A stretch of 64,000 nt of DNA from positions 411,073 to 475,072 of the forward strand of contig NZ_JACHXO010000005.1 of assembly GCF_014192155.1 (NCBI RefSeq), written 5' to 3'. Of the stretch, positions 33,737-43,442 are shown piece by piece. Positions within the stretch are counted from its first letter, which is position 1. Every line of letters begins with the position of its first letter. Source of the DNA: Roseateles terrae (lineage in GTDB: Bacteria > Pseudomonadota > Gammaproteobacteria > Burkholderiales > Burkholderiaceae_C). A program made the position numbers and the translations under genes. The notes beneath the pieces are model-generated. The model had not been told where the DNA came from and searched no databases. It saw only the letters and a list, made by a program, of their open reading frames with translations.

Positions 33737-35721
33737 CAGGGACGCACCTTCAGCCGCTGCAGCGCGTTCTTCACCGATTCATTCTCCGGATCGCGCTTCA
33801 TCGCATCCGCAAAGATGCGGCGCGCTTCGTCCTGCTGGCCGGCTGCCCAGAGCACCTCGCCCAGATGGGCCGCGATTTCCGGATCCGGCCGCGAGCCATA
33901 GGCCTGACGCAGCAGACGCTCTGCTTCGCCCATGCGGCCCAGGCGGAACTCCACCCAGCCCATGCTGTCCATGATGAAGGGCTCGCCCGGCGCAAAGCTC
34001 AGGGCTTTGGAGATCAGATCGCGCGCTTCTTCCAGACGCTCATTGCGATCCGCCAGTGCATACCCGAGCGCGTTGTAGGCGTGGTAGTGCTGGGGCCTGA
34101 TCTGGATGACCTTCTGCAGCAGCGCTTCCATCTCCTTCATCCTGCCCAGCTTCTCGGCCATCATCGACTGCTCATAGAGCAGATCGGTGTCGTCGCCGTT
34201 CGCGGCCACCGCCTGGCCCAGCAGGTCGTAAGCCGCCTGCCACTGACGGTTCTCGCGCAGCAGCTGAGACTCGGCCAGCAGCTTGGCGCGGCGGTCCTTG
34301 GCATCGTCGCTGGGGAGCGCCTGCAGCAGCTTGCGGCCGTCTTCCAGCTTGCCCTGACGCGCCAGCAATGATGCGCGGCGGTAGGCGATGTCCAGATTGC
34401 CGGGTGCGGCGTCGATCTGGCCCAGACGCTTTTCGGCGGAGCGCAGGTCGCCGCGCATTTCCGCCGCCTGCGCCAGCAGCAGCAGACCCTGCTGACGGGC
34501 TTCCCGCTCACTCAGTTCCAGACGCTCACGCTGCGCCGGTTGATCGTCCAGCAGGCGCATGTAGCGCTGGATGGCGGTCTCCGCCGCATCCGGATGCTGC
34601 AGGTCCAGCTCCAGGGAACCCAGGGCCAGCCAGGAGGTCAGGTTCTCCGGGGACTGCTCGGTGATCAGACGGAATTCCCGTGCGGCATCCGCCGGACGCT
34701 GCGCACGTGCCAGCGCGCGGGCATAGGCCAGGCGCAGGGCCTGCTTGTCCGGGTGGGCCTTCAGCTCGGTCGTGATCAGCGATTCCGCTTCGGGGCGCTG
34801 CGGCAGCAGGTCCACCGCCATCAGTAGCGGCTCTTCGCGATCCGGGAATTCCTTCAACGCAGTCCGCACGTTCATCAGCGCCGCTTCGGAGTTGCCAGCC
34901 ATCTGGGCCAGGCGGGCCAGCACCATCAGCGACACAAAGCGGGTTTCAGGACGGGCGGCCGTTTCCTGAAGCAGCGGCTCCAGCCCTTCCAGCACCTTCT
35001 TCGGCTCCGGGCTGCGGGCAAAGAGCTGCGGAATGCCGGCGAGGAATCCGGCGCGGGCGTCGGGTGCATTCAGGGCGAGCAGCGCACGCAGCGGCGGCGC
35101 CACTTCAGCCGGACGATTGAGCAGCGCCAGCAGCTGGATCAGCGTGCGATGCGCTTCCTGCGAGGTCGGCAGTGTGTCGCGCCAGGCGCGGGCGGCCACC
35201 ACCGCCTGGTCACCGGCCCGGGCCTGCAGGGCGATGGCCACCACGCGTCTGAAAAGGCTCTCGTCTTCCGAACGACGGGCGGCATCCAGCAGCACCTGGA
35301 AGGCAACGCCGGGCTGGTCGTTCTGCAGCTCCATCTCGCCGATCAGCAGCTGGTAGAACATCGGCGCGTCGAGCTCCGAATTCCGGACAGGCTCCGGCGC
35401 GGAGGCTGCAGAGGCGGCCGGATCTGCTGCAGCCGGTGCGTCCGGCAGGCGTTGCTCGGTCGGACCGGCAGGAGCGGACGCTGGAGCGGCCGACGGTGCT
35501 GGCGTCGTCGAAGAAGCGGGGGCGGCGGACGATGCAGGGACCGCAGGCGCCTGCGGCGCGACTGGCGCTTTGGGCTTGGCTGCCGCCGGCTTACCGGCTT
35601 GTGCGGCAGGGCGTTTGGCGGGCGGAGCTGGCTGAACAGGCGGAACCGTCTGGGCGTGGGCAGCGCAGCTCAGGGCAAGGGCGGTGGGAATCCACCAGGA
35701 ACGACGCACGGAGGCGGGCAT
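33736..35721 (-). CDS. Exported TPR-repeat protein
   Basis: A 661-residue protein with a signal peptide (cleavage near AHA), a Pro/Ala/Ser-rich segment (about residues 25-110), and many tetratricopeptide repeats through to the end (for example AYNALGYALADRNERLEEARDLI and PEIAAHLGEVLWAAGQQDEARRIF). The start at 35721 has CAGGAG seven bases upstream; an earlier Met at 35754 is disfavoured. It precedes lolB with a one-base overlap. TPR scaffolds of this size beside lolB are conserved in beta-proteobacteria; the partner is unknown, and protein-protein binding in the periplasm is inferred. Confidence 0.88.
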   Translation of the reverse strand: MPASVRRSWWIPTALALSCAAHAQTVPPVQPAPPAKRPAAQAGKPAAAKPKAPVAPQAPAVPASSAAPASSTTPAPSAAPASAPAGPTEQRLPDAPAAADPAASAASAPEPVRNSELDAPMFYQLLIGEMELQNDQPGVAFQVLLDAARRSEDESLFRRVVAIALQARAGDQAVVAARAWRDTLPTSQEAHRTLIQLLALLNRPAEVAPPLRALLALNAPDARAGFLAGIPQLFARSPEPKKVLEGLEPLLQETAARPETRFVSLMVLARLAQMAGNSEAALMNVRTALKEFPDREEPLLMAVDLLPQRPEAESLITTELKAHPDKQALRLAYARALARAQRPADAAREFRLITEQSPENLTSWLALGSLELDLQHPDAAETAIQRYMRLLDDQPAQRERLELSEREARQQGLLLLAQAAEMRGDLRSAEKRLGQIDAAPGNLDIAYRRASLLARQGKLEDGRKLLQALPSDDAKDRRAKLLAESQLLRENRQWQAAYDLLGQAVAANGDDTDLLYEQSMMAEKLGRMKEMEALLQKVIQIRPQHYHAYNALGYALADRNERLEEARDLISKALSFAPGEPFIMDSMGWVEFRLGRMGEAERLLRQAYGSRPDPEIAAHLGEVLWAAGQQDEARRIFADAMKRDPENESVKNALQRLKVRP

Positions 35722-35877
35722 GAAAAAACTCCTGAACTGACGCGAGGGAGGCAAAAAAGACTCCGGACCATTCTAGGGACCCCAGGCATCCTCGTCCGGC
35801 GTGCGTCGGCCCCTCGATGCCAAGGGGCGGAACTGCCCGGTCAAGACGCCTCAAAAGGCCCCCTTTATCATTGAGCC

Positions 35878-36744
35878 ATGCCTGAGTTGCCAGAAGTTGA
35901 AGTTACACGTCTGAGCTTTGCCTCCGCCATTGAGGGGTCTCGTGTGCTGGATGTCCGGATGGGCAAGCCGCTGCGCTGGCCGCTGGGGGTGGACGCCGCG
36001 CGGCTGGTGGGCCGCCGGGTGGGGGCCGTCCTGCGGCGAGGCAAATATCTGTGGTTGCCGCTGCGGACCGAAGCGGATGCCATCGACATCCAGGATCCCG
36101 CACGGCCGCTGCCGCCCGAGGGCGGTTTGTTGTTGCACCTGGGCATGTCCGGCTCGCTGGCCTTCCGGGAACAGCCGCCGATGTCCGGCCCGCATGATCA
36201 CTTCGAGCTGATCACCGACCGCGGCGTGCTCCGCCTGACCGATCCGCGCCGTTTTGGTGCGGTGGTGTGGTCGGAGGGACTGGACGTGGCACCGGCTGCG
36301 AAGCTGCTGGCCGGCATGGGGCTGGAGCCGTTCGACGAAGCCTTCGACGGCGCACATCTGCATCGCGGATTCAAGAACCGCCGGGTGGCCATCAAGCAGG
36401 CCATCCTGGCGGGCGACGTGGTGGTGGGTGCGGGCAACATCTACGCCTGCGAGGCGCTGTTCATGGCCGCCATCGACCCGCGGCTGCCGGCCGGCAAGAT
36501 CAGCCGGCCCCGGGCGCAGAAACTGGCGCAGGCGCTGACCCAGGTGCTGGGTGAAGCGCTGGAGGCCGGCGGCAGCACGCTGCGCGACTTCAAGGATGCG
36601 CACGGCGTGGCGGGCAGCTTCCAGATGCAGGCGCGGGTGTATGGACGTGAAAAGGAGCCCTGCCGCGTCTGCGGCACGCCGATCCGGCGCATCGTGCAGG
36701 GGCAGCGGTCCACGTTCTTCTGCCCGACCTGTCAGAAGCGCTGA
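35878..36744 (+). CDS. mutM: Formamidopyrimidine-DNA glycosylase
   Basis: Removes 8-oxoguanine and FaPy lesions with AP-lyase activity. The 288 residues begin MPELPEVEV with the catalytic Pro2 and Glu3. The beta-clamp Lys lies in [12 protein letters not shown]. The helix-two-turn-helix region is [22 protein letters not shown] and the C-terminal zinc finger is CRVCGTPI...FFCPTCQKR. It is divergent from the TPR gene (156 bases) and 28 bases before mutY; the two act in the same GO repair system. Confidence 0.97.
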   Translation: MPELPEVEVTRLSFASAIEGSRVLDVRMGKPLRWPLGVDAARLVGRRVGAVLRRGKYLWLPLRTEADAIDIQDPARPLPPEGGLLLHLGMSGSLAFREQPPMSGPHDHFELITDRGVLRLTDPRRFGAVVWSEGLDVAPAAKLLAGMGLEPFDEAFDGAHLHRGFKNRRVAIKQAILAGDVVVGAGNIYACEALFMAAIDPRLPAGKISRPRAQKLAQALTQVLGEALEAGGSTLRDFKDAHGVAGSFQMQARVYGREKEPCRVCGTPIRRIVQGQRSTFFCPTCQKR

Positions 36745-36772
36745 TCGCGAACACGCGATACTTCGCCCCCTG

Positions 36773-37834
36773 ATGACTGACGAAGAACTCCAATCCCGAG
36801 TCGAGGCCTTGCGCGGCGACTTTGCGCCGCTGCTGCTGGCCTGGCAGCGCCAGGACGGCCGGCATGACCTGCCATGGCAGAACACCCGCGACCCCTACCG
36901 GGTGTGGCTCTCCGAAATCATGCTGCAGCAGACGCAGGTGACGACGGTGCTGGGCTATTACAAGCGCTTCCTGGAGCGCTTCCCGGATGTCGCCGCGCTG
37001 GCCGCCGCGCCGCAGGACGAGGTGATGGCCGCCTGGGCGGGGCTGGGCTACTACAGCCGCGCCCGCAACCTGCACAAGTGTGCCCAGGCCGTGATGGAGC
37101 GCCACGGCGGCGCCTTCCCCCGCACCGCGGCCGAGCTGGCCGAGCTGCCAGGCATCGGCCGTTCCACCGCCGCTGCGATCTCCTCGTTCTGCTTCGGCGA
37201 GCGCGTGGCCATTCTGGATGGCAACGTCAAACGCGTGCTCGGCCGGCTGCTGGCCTTCGATGGCGACCTGGCTCAGCAGTCCCAGGAAAAGCGGCTGTGG
37301 CGACAGGCCGAAGCGCTGCTGCCGGCCACTGAGGCCGACATGCCGGCCTACACCCAGGGCCTGATGGATCTCGGCGCCAGCCACTGCTCGCCGCGCCAGC
37401 CGCAATGCCTGCTGTGCCCGGTCTCCGGCCTGTGCCACGGGCGGGCGCAGGGCGATCCGACGCTCTATCCCATCAAGACCCGCAAGCTCAAACGCGGCCA
37501 ACGGGAGAACTGGTGGCTGTGGATGGAACATGAGGGACGGGTCTGGCTGCAGCAGCGCCCGAGTGAAGGCCTGTGGGGCGGCTTGTGGACCCTGCCGATG
37601 TACGACAGCGAAGAAGCGCTGGATGCGCATCGCATTTCGCTGGGCGTCCCCGCGCTGGAGACGCTGCCCCGGGTGCAGCATGCGCTGACGCATTTCGACT
37701 GGGTGCTGCATCCGCGCCGGGTGGTGCTGGACGGCGGCGCGCCGGATTGGTCGGAGCGACCTGGCGTGTGGGTCGCGCGAGAACAGCTGAGTCAGTACGC
37801 GCTGCCGGCGCCGCTGAAGAAGCTGCTGGATTGA
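36773..37834 (+). CDS. mutY: Adenine DNA glycosylase
   Basis: Excises adenine mispaired with 8-oxoguanine. The 353-residue protein shows WLSEIMLQQTQVTTVLGYY with the catalytic Glu, helix-hairpin-helix ELPGIGRSTAAAI, catalytic Asp in AILDGNVKRVL, the 4Fe-4S ligands in CSPRQPQCLLCPVSGLC, and a NUDIX-like C-terminal recognition domain (WWLWMEHEGRVWLQQRP). The ATG at 36773 is chosen, 28 bases after mutM, so both are probably one transcript. Confidence 0.97.
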   Translation: MTDEELQSRVEALRGDFAPLLLAWQRQDGRHDLPWQNTRDPYRVWLSEIMLQQTQVTTVLGYYKRFLERFPDVAALAAAPQDEVMAAWAGLGYYSRARNLHKCAQAVMERHGGAFPRTAAELAELPGIGRSTAAAISSFCFGERVAILDGNVKRVLGRLLAFDGDLAQQSQEKRLWRQAEALLPATEADMPAYTQGLMDLGASHCSPRQPQCLLCPVSGLCHGRAQGDPTLYPIKTRKLKRGQRENWWLWMEHEGRVWLQQRPSEGLWGGLWTLPMYDSEEALDAHRISLGVPALETLPRVQHALTHFDWVLHPRRVVLDGGAPDWSERPGVWVAREQLSQYALPAPLKKLLD

Positions 37835-38017
37835 CGGCGGACGCTTCCGCGTCCCTCCCCTAGAGCCCCTATGTCCGGATCGGGCGGACTGGGATATCCT
37901 CAGCCCCCATCGTCCCACCTCGCCCCTCATCGCCCCCTCATCGCCTCCATGGGCCCGCCTCCACCGGAGACCGCGCGGCAATAGCACCGCCGGCCCTGTT
38001 TGCACCTGCCGCTCACC

Positions 38018-38347
38018 ATGTCATCCGCCGTCAAACCTCCCATTAAAAGTGCGCTCGAGTCAGCGCTGGTCGCTTTCGTGATCTTCGCCGGCTGCCTGTG
38101 GCTGCTGGTGTCGGGCACGCAGGAGGAGGAGATTTCGGCAGGCCGTGGGGTGTTGTGCGGGCTGGGCATGTCCATCGGGCTGATCGCCCATTGGGCCTAC
38201 ATGGCGATCGCCGCCCGGCGCGCCGGGCGCAACGCGGTGGGGTGGACGCTGCTGATGGTGCTCACCTTCCCGATTGCATCGGTGGTGCTGGCCGTTTTGC
38301 TCACCAGCCAGACGGACGAGTCGGAGCAGGGCAGCCGCGCTGCGTAA
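38018..38347 (+). CDS. Small membrane protein, unknown function
   Basis: A 109-residue protein with three hydrophobic segments: ALVAFVIFAGCLWLLVSG, GVLCGLGMSIGLIAHWAYM and TLLMVLTFPIASVVLAVLL. It ends with a polar tail. No family is recognised and no clear ribosome binding site precedes the ATG at 38018. It stands alone 183 bases after mutY and is convergent with rapZ. The preserved membrane pattern argues that it is expressed. Confidence 0.65.
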   Translation: MSSAVKPPIKSALESALVAFVIFAGCLWLLVSGTQEEEISAGRGVLCGLGMSIGLIAHWAYMAIAARRAGRNAVGWTLLMVLTFPIASVVLAVLLTSQTDESEQGSRAA

Positions 38348-38492
38348 CCCTGCACGGCCCGTCGGCCACGATGGCCTGCGCCGGTCTTGCTGAACTTGCG
38401 CGCCGGCTGTAGCCGGTGCACCGGTACGCCCAGTCCACACGGCCGTTGATGCAGACCCTTCAGCGGCGTGAGTGCGCCCGGGGTCGCGCAAG

Positions 38493-39404
38493 TTAGCGCG
38501 CGTCCAGCTCCCGATGCCGCTTGAGCACCTGCCCGTGATAGGCAAATTGCTTGGCCAGCGTCTCCACCAGATACACCGACCGATGCTGCCCACCGGTGCA
38601 GCCGATGGCCACCGTGAGGTAGCTGCGCTGGTCCGAGCCGAAGCTGGGCAGCCACTGCGCAATGAAGGCACCGATCTGGCTCAGCATCAGCCGCACCTCG
38701 GGCTGCTGCTCCAGATAATCGGACACCGGCTGGTCGCGCCCGGTGAGCGGGCGCAGCTCGCGGTCGTAATAAGGGTTGGGCAGCACCCGCACGTCGAAGA
38801 CGAAGTCGGCGTCACTCGGCACGCCATGCTTGAAAGCGAAGGACTGGAACACCAGCGTCAGCGACGATCCGCTGACCCGCACCAGATCACGCACCCAGGC
38901 GCGCAGCTGGGCGGGACGCAGCTGGCTGCTGTCGATGACGGTGGACTCCATCCGCAGTGGCGTCAGCAGCTCGCGCTCCAGCGCGATGGCCTCCTGCAGG
39001 GCGCGGTGGGTGTCGCTGTCGTCCACGCCGGCCCGCAGCGGATGCGGGCGACGCGTTTCGGAGAAGCGGCGCAGCAGCGTGTCGTAGTCCGCATCCAGAA
39101 AGATGCTGCGCAGGGCCACGCCTTGCAGGCGCATCTCCTTGATGTGCAGTAGCAGCTGGGGCAGCGAGCCGGCACTGCGCACGTCCACCGCAATCGCCAC
39201 GCGGCGGCGCGAGCCGCTCTCCTGCTCCAGCTTGAGGAAGTGCGGCAGCAGCTCCGGCGGCAGGTTGTCGACACAGAAAAACCCCGCGTCCTCCAGCGCA
39301 TGCATCGCGATGGACTTGCCGCCGCCGGACATGCCGGTGACCAGCACCAGCTCGGTGGTGTGGGCGGCGTGGCTGGCGACGGTGTTCTCTTGCGGGGGCA
39401 TCAT
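38493..39404 (-). CDS. rapZ: RNase adapter protein RapZ
   Basis: Nucleotide-binding protein that in Enterobacteria guides RNase E to the GlmZ RNA and controls amino-sugar synthesis. The 303 residues have Walker A TGMSGGGKSIAMHALED, VDNLPPELLPHFL, RPHPLRAG and the C-terminal domain with PYYDRELRPLTGRD and AIGCTGGQHRSVYLVE. The start overlaps the recN stop in ATGA. In beta-proteobacteria its RNA partner is less clear. Confidence 0.95.
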   Translation of the reverse strand: MMPPQENTVASHAAHTTELVLVTGMSGGGKSIAMHALEDAGFFCVDNLPPELLPHFLKLEQESGSRRRVAIAVDVRSAGSLPQLLLHIKEMRLQGVALRSIFLDADYDTLLRRFSETRRPHPLRAGVDDSDTHRALQEAIALERELLTPLRMESTVIDSSQLRPAQLRAWVRDLVRVSGSSLTLVFQSFAFKHGVPSDADFVFDVRVLPNPYYDRELRPLTGRDQPVSDYLEQQPEVRLMLSQIGAFIAQWLPSFGSDQRSYLTVAIGCTGGQHRSVYLVETLAKQFAYHGQVLKRHRELDAR

Positions 39405-41182
39405 GGTTTGACCTTCCGGCCCTTGTTGGCGGCGGCTGCGGCGGCGGCAGCATGGCCTGCACCGGCGGCGCTCCCAGCGTGAGGCGGGTTTGCTGCGCCG
39501 GCATCATCGGCCGGAGGCAGCGCCCGCGCCGAATGGGCCAGCATCTCCTGCGCATGGGCCAGGCTGGTGGACGACAGGCGTTCACCGCCCAGCATGCGCG
39601 CGATTTCCGCGGTGCGGGCTTCGCCGTGGATGGGCTGCACATCGGAACTGGTGACGCCGCTCTTGGCGGCCTTGGCCACCAGGAAGTGATGGTCCGCGCA
39701 GGCGGCGACTTGCGGCAGGTGCGTCACGGCCAACACCTGGACACGTTGGCCCAGTTGCTTCATCAAACGTCCCACGGTCTCGGCCACGGCACCGCCGACG
39801 CCGGAATCGATTTCGTCGAAGATCAGCGTGCCCGCGCCGCTGTTCTGCTGGCTGGTGGTGACGGCAATGGCCAGCGCAATCCGCGACAGCTCACCCCCGG
39901 ACGCCACTTTGCCCAGCGGACGCGGCGTGCTGCCGGCATGGCCGGCCACAAGGAACTCGGCGGATTCCAGTCCGAAGGCTTGCGGCTCTTCCTGCGGCTG
40001 CAGGGCCACTTCGAAGCGACCGCCGGCCATGCCCAGCTGCTGCATGGCCTGCGAGACCGCGGTCGACAGCGCAGGCGCCGCCTTGGCGCGGGCGGCACTG
40101 ACGCTCTTGGCTTCCTTCTGATAGATCTTGAGGGCTTGCGCCTGCCTGGCCTGCAGACCTTCCAGATCGGTGGCAGCATCCAGCTGCGCCAGTTCCGCCT
40201 TCCATTCGTCCAGCAGCGCCGGCAGTTCCGCCGGCGGCCGGCGATACCGGCGGGCCAGCGTCACCCAGGCGGACACCCGCTCATCCAGCTGCTGCAGACG
40301 GTCCGGATCCAGCTCGGCGCCGTTCAGGTAGCTGCTCAGGCTGTGGGCGGCGTCCTGCAACTGTGCCTGTGCGCCGATCAGGGCATTGACGGTTTCCTGC
40401 AGGCCGGCGTCGTAGGTCAGCACATCCTGCAGGCTGGAGAGGGCGTCCTCGGTCAGCGCCTGGGCGTTGATTTCGGCTTCGCTCAGGCGGTCCAGCGCGC
40501 CCCGCGCCGCATCCATCAGCGACTGGGCATGGGAGAGGCGCTGATGCTCGGCATTGAGGTCTTCCCATTCGTCGGCGGTGGGCGCCAGACGGTCCACCTC
40601 ACCGATCTGCCAGCTCAGCCGCTCATGTTCACGCGCCAGATCGGCCTGACGGGCCTGGGCGGTGGTAAGCGCTTCGCTCGCCTGGCGCCATTGGCTGTAG
40701 GCCAGGGCGACCGGGCGGTCGTCGATCTGGCCGAACTCGTCCAGCAACTGACGGACACTGGCCGGACGGGTCAGGCCTTGCCAGGCATGCTGACCGTGAA
40801 TGTCCAGCAGATGTTCGGCCAGTTCACGCAGTTGCGCCACGGTGGCGGCGCTGCCGTTGATCCATGCACGGCTCTTGCCTTGGGCGTCGATCACCCGGCG
40901 CAGCAGCAGGCTGGCGTGTTCGTCGTCGGTGGCGAAGCCGCCTTCTTCCAGCCAGCTCAGCACCGCTTCGGGCCGGTCGAATTCAGCGGTGATCTCCGCC
41001 TTGGCGGCGCCTTCACGGACTACGGCGGCGTCCCCGCGGCTACCCAGGGCAAGCTGCAGCGCGTCGATGAGGATGGACTTGCCGGCACCGGTTTCCCCGG
41101 TCAGCGCGGAAAAACCGGCGGCGAAGTCCAGTTCCAGTTCCGGCACGATCACGAAATCTCGCAGGCTCAGTCGGCGAAGCAT
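39401..41182 (-). CDS. recN: DNA repair protein RecN
   Basis: SMC-like ATPase in double-strand break repair. The 593 residues start MLRRLSLRDFVIVPELELDF with Walker A LTGETGAGKSILIDALQLALG, long coiled-coil arms, and the C-terminal half with signature LGKVASGGELSRIALAI, Walker B TLIFDEIDSGVGG and VLAVTHLPQVAACADHHFLV. A Gly/Ala-rich tail (GSAAGAGHAAAAAAAANKGRK) is unusual. It lies between nadK and rapZ on the same strand. Confidence 0.97.
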   Translation of the reverse strand: MLRRLSLRDFVIVPELELDFAAGFSALTGETGAGKSILIDALQLALGSRGDAAVVREGAAKAEITAEFDRPEAVLSWLEEGGFATDDEHASLLLRRVIDAQGKSRAWINGSAATVAQLRELAEHLLDIHGQHAWQGLTRPASVRQLLDEFGQIDDRPVALAYSQWRQASEALTTAQARQADLAREHERLSWQIGEVDRLAPTADEWEDLNAEHQRLSHAQSLMDAARGALDRLSEAEINAQALTEDALSSLQDVLTYDAGLQETVNALIGAQAQLQDAAHSLSSYLNGAELDPDRLQQLDERVSAWVTLARRYRRPPAELPALLDEWKAELAQLDAATDLEGLQARQAQALKIYQKEAKSVSAARAKAAPALSTAVSQAMQQLGMAGGRFEVALQPQEEPQAFGLESAEFLVAGHAGSTPRPLGKVASGGELSRIALAIAVTTSQQNSGAGTLIFDEIDSGVGGAVAETVGRLMKQLGQRVQVLAVTHLPQVAACADHHFLVAKAAKSGVTSSDVQPIHGEARTAEIARMLGGERLSSTSLAHAQEMLAHSARALPPADDAGAANPPHAGSAAGAGHAAAAAAAANKGRKVKP

Positions 41183-41221
41183 GTCGGTGAGTCCTTCAAT
41201 GGCTCAAATCGGGTCGTTGAA

Positions 41222-42097
41222 TCAGCTCACGCCTTCATACCAGCGCAGCTTGCGGCGCAGCGTGGCGTAGTAGCTCCAGCCGTGCGGATGCAGGAATTGC
41301 GCCCGGTGGGCCGAGCGGCGCACGGTGATGCAGTCGCCGTGCAGCAGGCTGGCCAGACTTTGCATGTCGAAATTGACGCTGGCGTCGCGCCCGGCCACGA
41401 TGGTCAGGCGCACTTCGCCGGCATCCGGCAGCACGATGGGCCGGTTGGACAGGGCGTGGGAGGCGATCGGCAGCACCACCCAGCCGGCGATGCCGGGATG
41501 CAGGATGGGGCCGCCTGCGGACAGGGCGTAGGCGGTGGAACCGGTGGGCGTGCCGACGATCACGCCGTCCGCCCGCATGTTGGCCACGAATTCGTCGCCG
41601 ACATCCACCCGCAGTTCCACCATCGAGGCGGTGGCGCCGCGGCTGACGACGACGTCATTCAGGGCCACGCCGGAGAAGATCTGCTCGCCATCCCGAAGGA
41701 CGGCGCCTTCGAGCATGGAGCGGTGGTCGCTTTCGAAGTCGCCGGCGAAGATGGCGGCCAGCGATTCCTTGTATTGGTCGGCGGAGATGTCGGTGATGAA
41801 GCCCAGACGACCCTGGTTGATGCCGACGAGCGGCATGCCGTAGCGGGCGACTTCGCGGGCGAAGCCCAGCATGGTGCCGTCGCCGCCGACCACCACGGCC
41901 AGGTCGCACTGAACGCCCATCTCGGCGTGGGAGAGGGCGGGGAAGGCGGAAATGCCGGTACTGTCGGCTGTTTCCTGATCCAGGGAAACATCCAATCCCT
42001 GGCCGGCCACAAAATCGGCAATTTCCTCCAGGAGCGGACGGATGCCGCGAGCCTGAGGCTTGCCGACGATGGCCACATGACGGAAGCGCTTGGACAT
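41222..42097 (-). CDS. nadK: NAD kinase
   Basis: Phosphorylates NAD to NADP. The 291-residue protein has the [13 protein letters not shown] motif with the catalytic Asp, [25 protein letters not shown] and [20 protein letters not shown]. The ATG at 42097 ([15 protein letters not shown]) gives a normal N-terminus. It precedes recN by 39 bases and is divergent from hrcA across 70 bases. Confidence 0.97.
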   Translation of the reverse strand: MSKRFRHVAIVGKPQARGIRPLLEEIADFVAGQGLDVSLDQETADSTGISAFPALSHAEMGVQCDLAVVVGGDGTMLGFAREVARYGMPLVGINQGRLGFITDISADQYKESLAAIFAGDFESDHRSMLEGAVLRDGEQIFSGVALNDVVVSRGATASMVELRVDVGDEFVANMRADGVIVGTPTGSTAYALSAGGPILHPGIAGWVVLPIASHALSNRPIVLPDAGEVRLTIVAGRDASVNFDMQSLASLLHGDCITVRRSAHRAQFLHPHGWSYYATLRRKLRWYEGVS

Positions 42098-42167
42098 ATG
42101 CGCAGAATTACACCACAGCACCACGGACCCACCCGGGGACGGGCTGGGGATTCAATACAATCAAAAG

Positions 42168-43196
42168 ATGCTCGACGAGCGCGCCAAAACACTGCTGAAG
42201 ACCCTGGTTGAACGCTACATCGCGGACGGACAACCGGTGGGCTCGCGCACGCTTTCCAAGGCCTCGGGCCTGGAACTGAGCCCGGCGACCATCCGCAACG
42301 TGATGGCCGACCTGGAAGAACTAGGGCTGATCGCCAGCCCGCACACCAGCGCCGGGCGCATTCCGACGGCTCGCGGCTACCGGTTGTTTGTGGACACGCT
42401 GCTGACGGCCAAGGCCAATACGGCGGCGGAAGTGCCGTCGCTGGAGTCGCAGTTGCTGCCGGATCAGCCGCAGCGGGTGATCGCCAACGCGGCGCAGCTG
42501 CTGTCCAGCCTCTCCAGCTTTGTGGGGGTGATCACGGCGCCGCGCAAGAGCAGCGTCTTCCACCACATCGAATTTTTGCGGCTGGGTGAGCGGCGGGTGC
42601 TGGTGATCATGGTGTCGCCGGAAGGGGATGTGCAGAACCGGCTGGTCTTCACCGCGCAAGACTTGACCCAGTCGGAGCTGACGGAGGCGAGCAATCGGCT
42701 CAACGCCCACTATTCCGGCTTGAGCCTGGACATGGTGCGGGATCGTCTGCGCAATGAGGTGGACGCGCTGCGGGGCGAGATCGCGTCGCTGATGAGCGCG
42801 GCGGTGGATGTGGGCACGCAGAGCTTCGAGCAGCATGAGCCGGTGATCATCTCCGGCGAGCGGAACCTGCTGACGGTGCAGGATTTCAGCCACGACATGG
42901 GCAGCCTGCGGCGGATGTTCGACCTGTTCGAGCAGAAGACGCAACTGATGCGGCTGCTGGATGTGTCGAGCCGGGCGGAAGGGGTGCGCATCTATATTGG
43001 CGGGGAAAGCCAGGTGGTTCCGTATGAGGAACTGTCGGTGGTGTCCGCGCCTTATGAGGTGGACGGCGAGGTGGTGGGGACGCTGGGGGTCATCGGGCCC
43101 ACGCGGATGGCGTATGACCGGATGATCCAGATCGTGGACATCACGTCGCGGATGGTGAGCAACGCGCTGTCGCAGAAGCAGGGCGGGGCGGGCTGA
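42168..43196 (+). CDS. hrcA: Heat-inducible transcription repressor HrcA
   Basis: Represses chaperone genes by binding the CIRCE element, with GroEL as co-factor in known systems. The 342 residues start [29 protein letters not shown] (winged helix), then [40 protein letters not shown] across the DNA-binding domain, and a GAF-like dimerisation part. No CIRCE inverted repeat (TTAGCACTC-N9-GAGTGCTAA) is visible upstream of this gene, so no autoregulation is read here. Confidence 0.97.
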   Translation: MLDERAKTLLKTLVERYIADGQPVGSRTLSKASGLELSPATIRNVMADLEELGLIASPHTSAGRIPTARGYRLFVDTLLTAKANTAAEVPSLESQLLPDQPQRVIANAAQLLSSLSSFVGVITAPRKSSVFHHIEFLRLGERRVLVIMVSPEGDVQNRLVFTAQDLTQSELTEASNRLNAHYSGLSLDMVRDRLRNEVDALRGEIASLMSAAVDVGTQSFEQHEPVIISGERNLLTVQDFSHDMGSLRRMFDLFEQKTQLMRLLDVSSRAEGVRIYIGGESQVVPYEELSVVSAPYEVDGEVVGTLGVIGPTRMAYDRMIQIVDITSRMVSNALSQKQGGAG

Positions 43197-43232
43197 TTGA
43201 GTAGAATCGCCGGCTTCCGCTGATCGTTCAGG

Positions 43233-43309
43233 GGGCCGTTAGCTCAGTTGGTTAGAGCAGAGGACTCATAATCCTTTGGTCACAGGTTCAAGTCCTGTAC
43301 GGCCTACCA
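43233..43309 (+). tRNA. tRNA with CAU anticodon (elongator Met or Ile2)
   Basis: The acceptor GGGCCGT pairs with ACGGCCT (G1-U72 wobble), D-arm GCTCAGTTGGTTAGAGC, anticodon arm GAGGA-CTCATAA-TCCTT, T-arm ACAGGTTCAAGTCCTGT, discriminator A and encoded CCA; 77 bases. The anticodon is CAU. C4-G69 and C5-G68 pairs are TilS-recognition features of E. coli tRNA-Ile2, so it may be lysidine-modified tRNA-Ile rather than tRNA-Met. It marks the boundary to accessory DNA. Confidence 0.95.
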
Positions 43310-43442
43310 TCGTTAACGGGCGTTTGGTGGAGAGTGTCTACTAACGTCGAGTGGCGCTGTGCCGCACAGCGCCTCAGCGTCCTCTGGAATCTGTGGCCAC
43401 ACCGTATCCACTATATGCAGTGGCTCGGGATTGGAGTGCGTC

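Noticed and set aside
42098..42167. CIRCE operator upstream of hrcA
   Set aside because: Looked for TTAGCACTC/GAGTGCTAA in the nadK-hrcA gap and found none.
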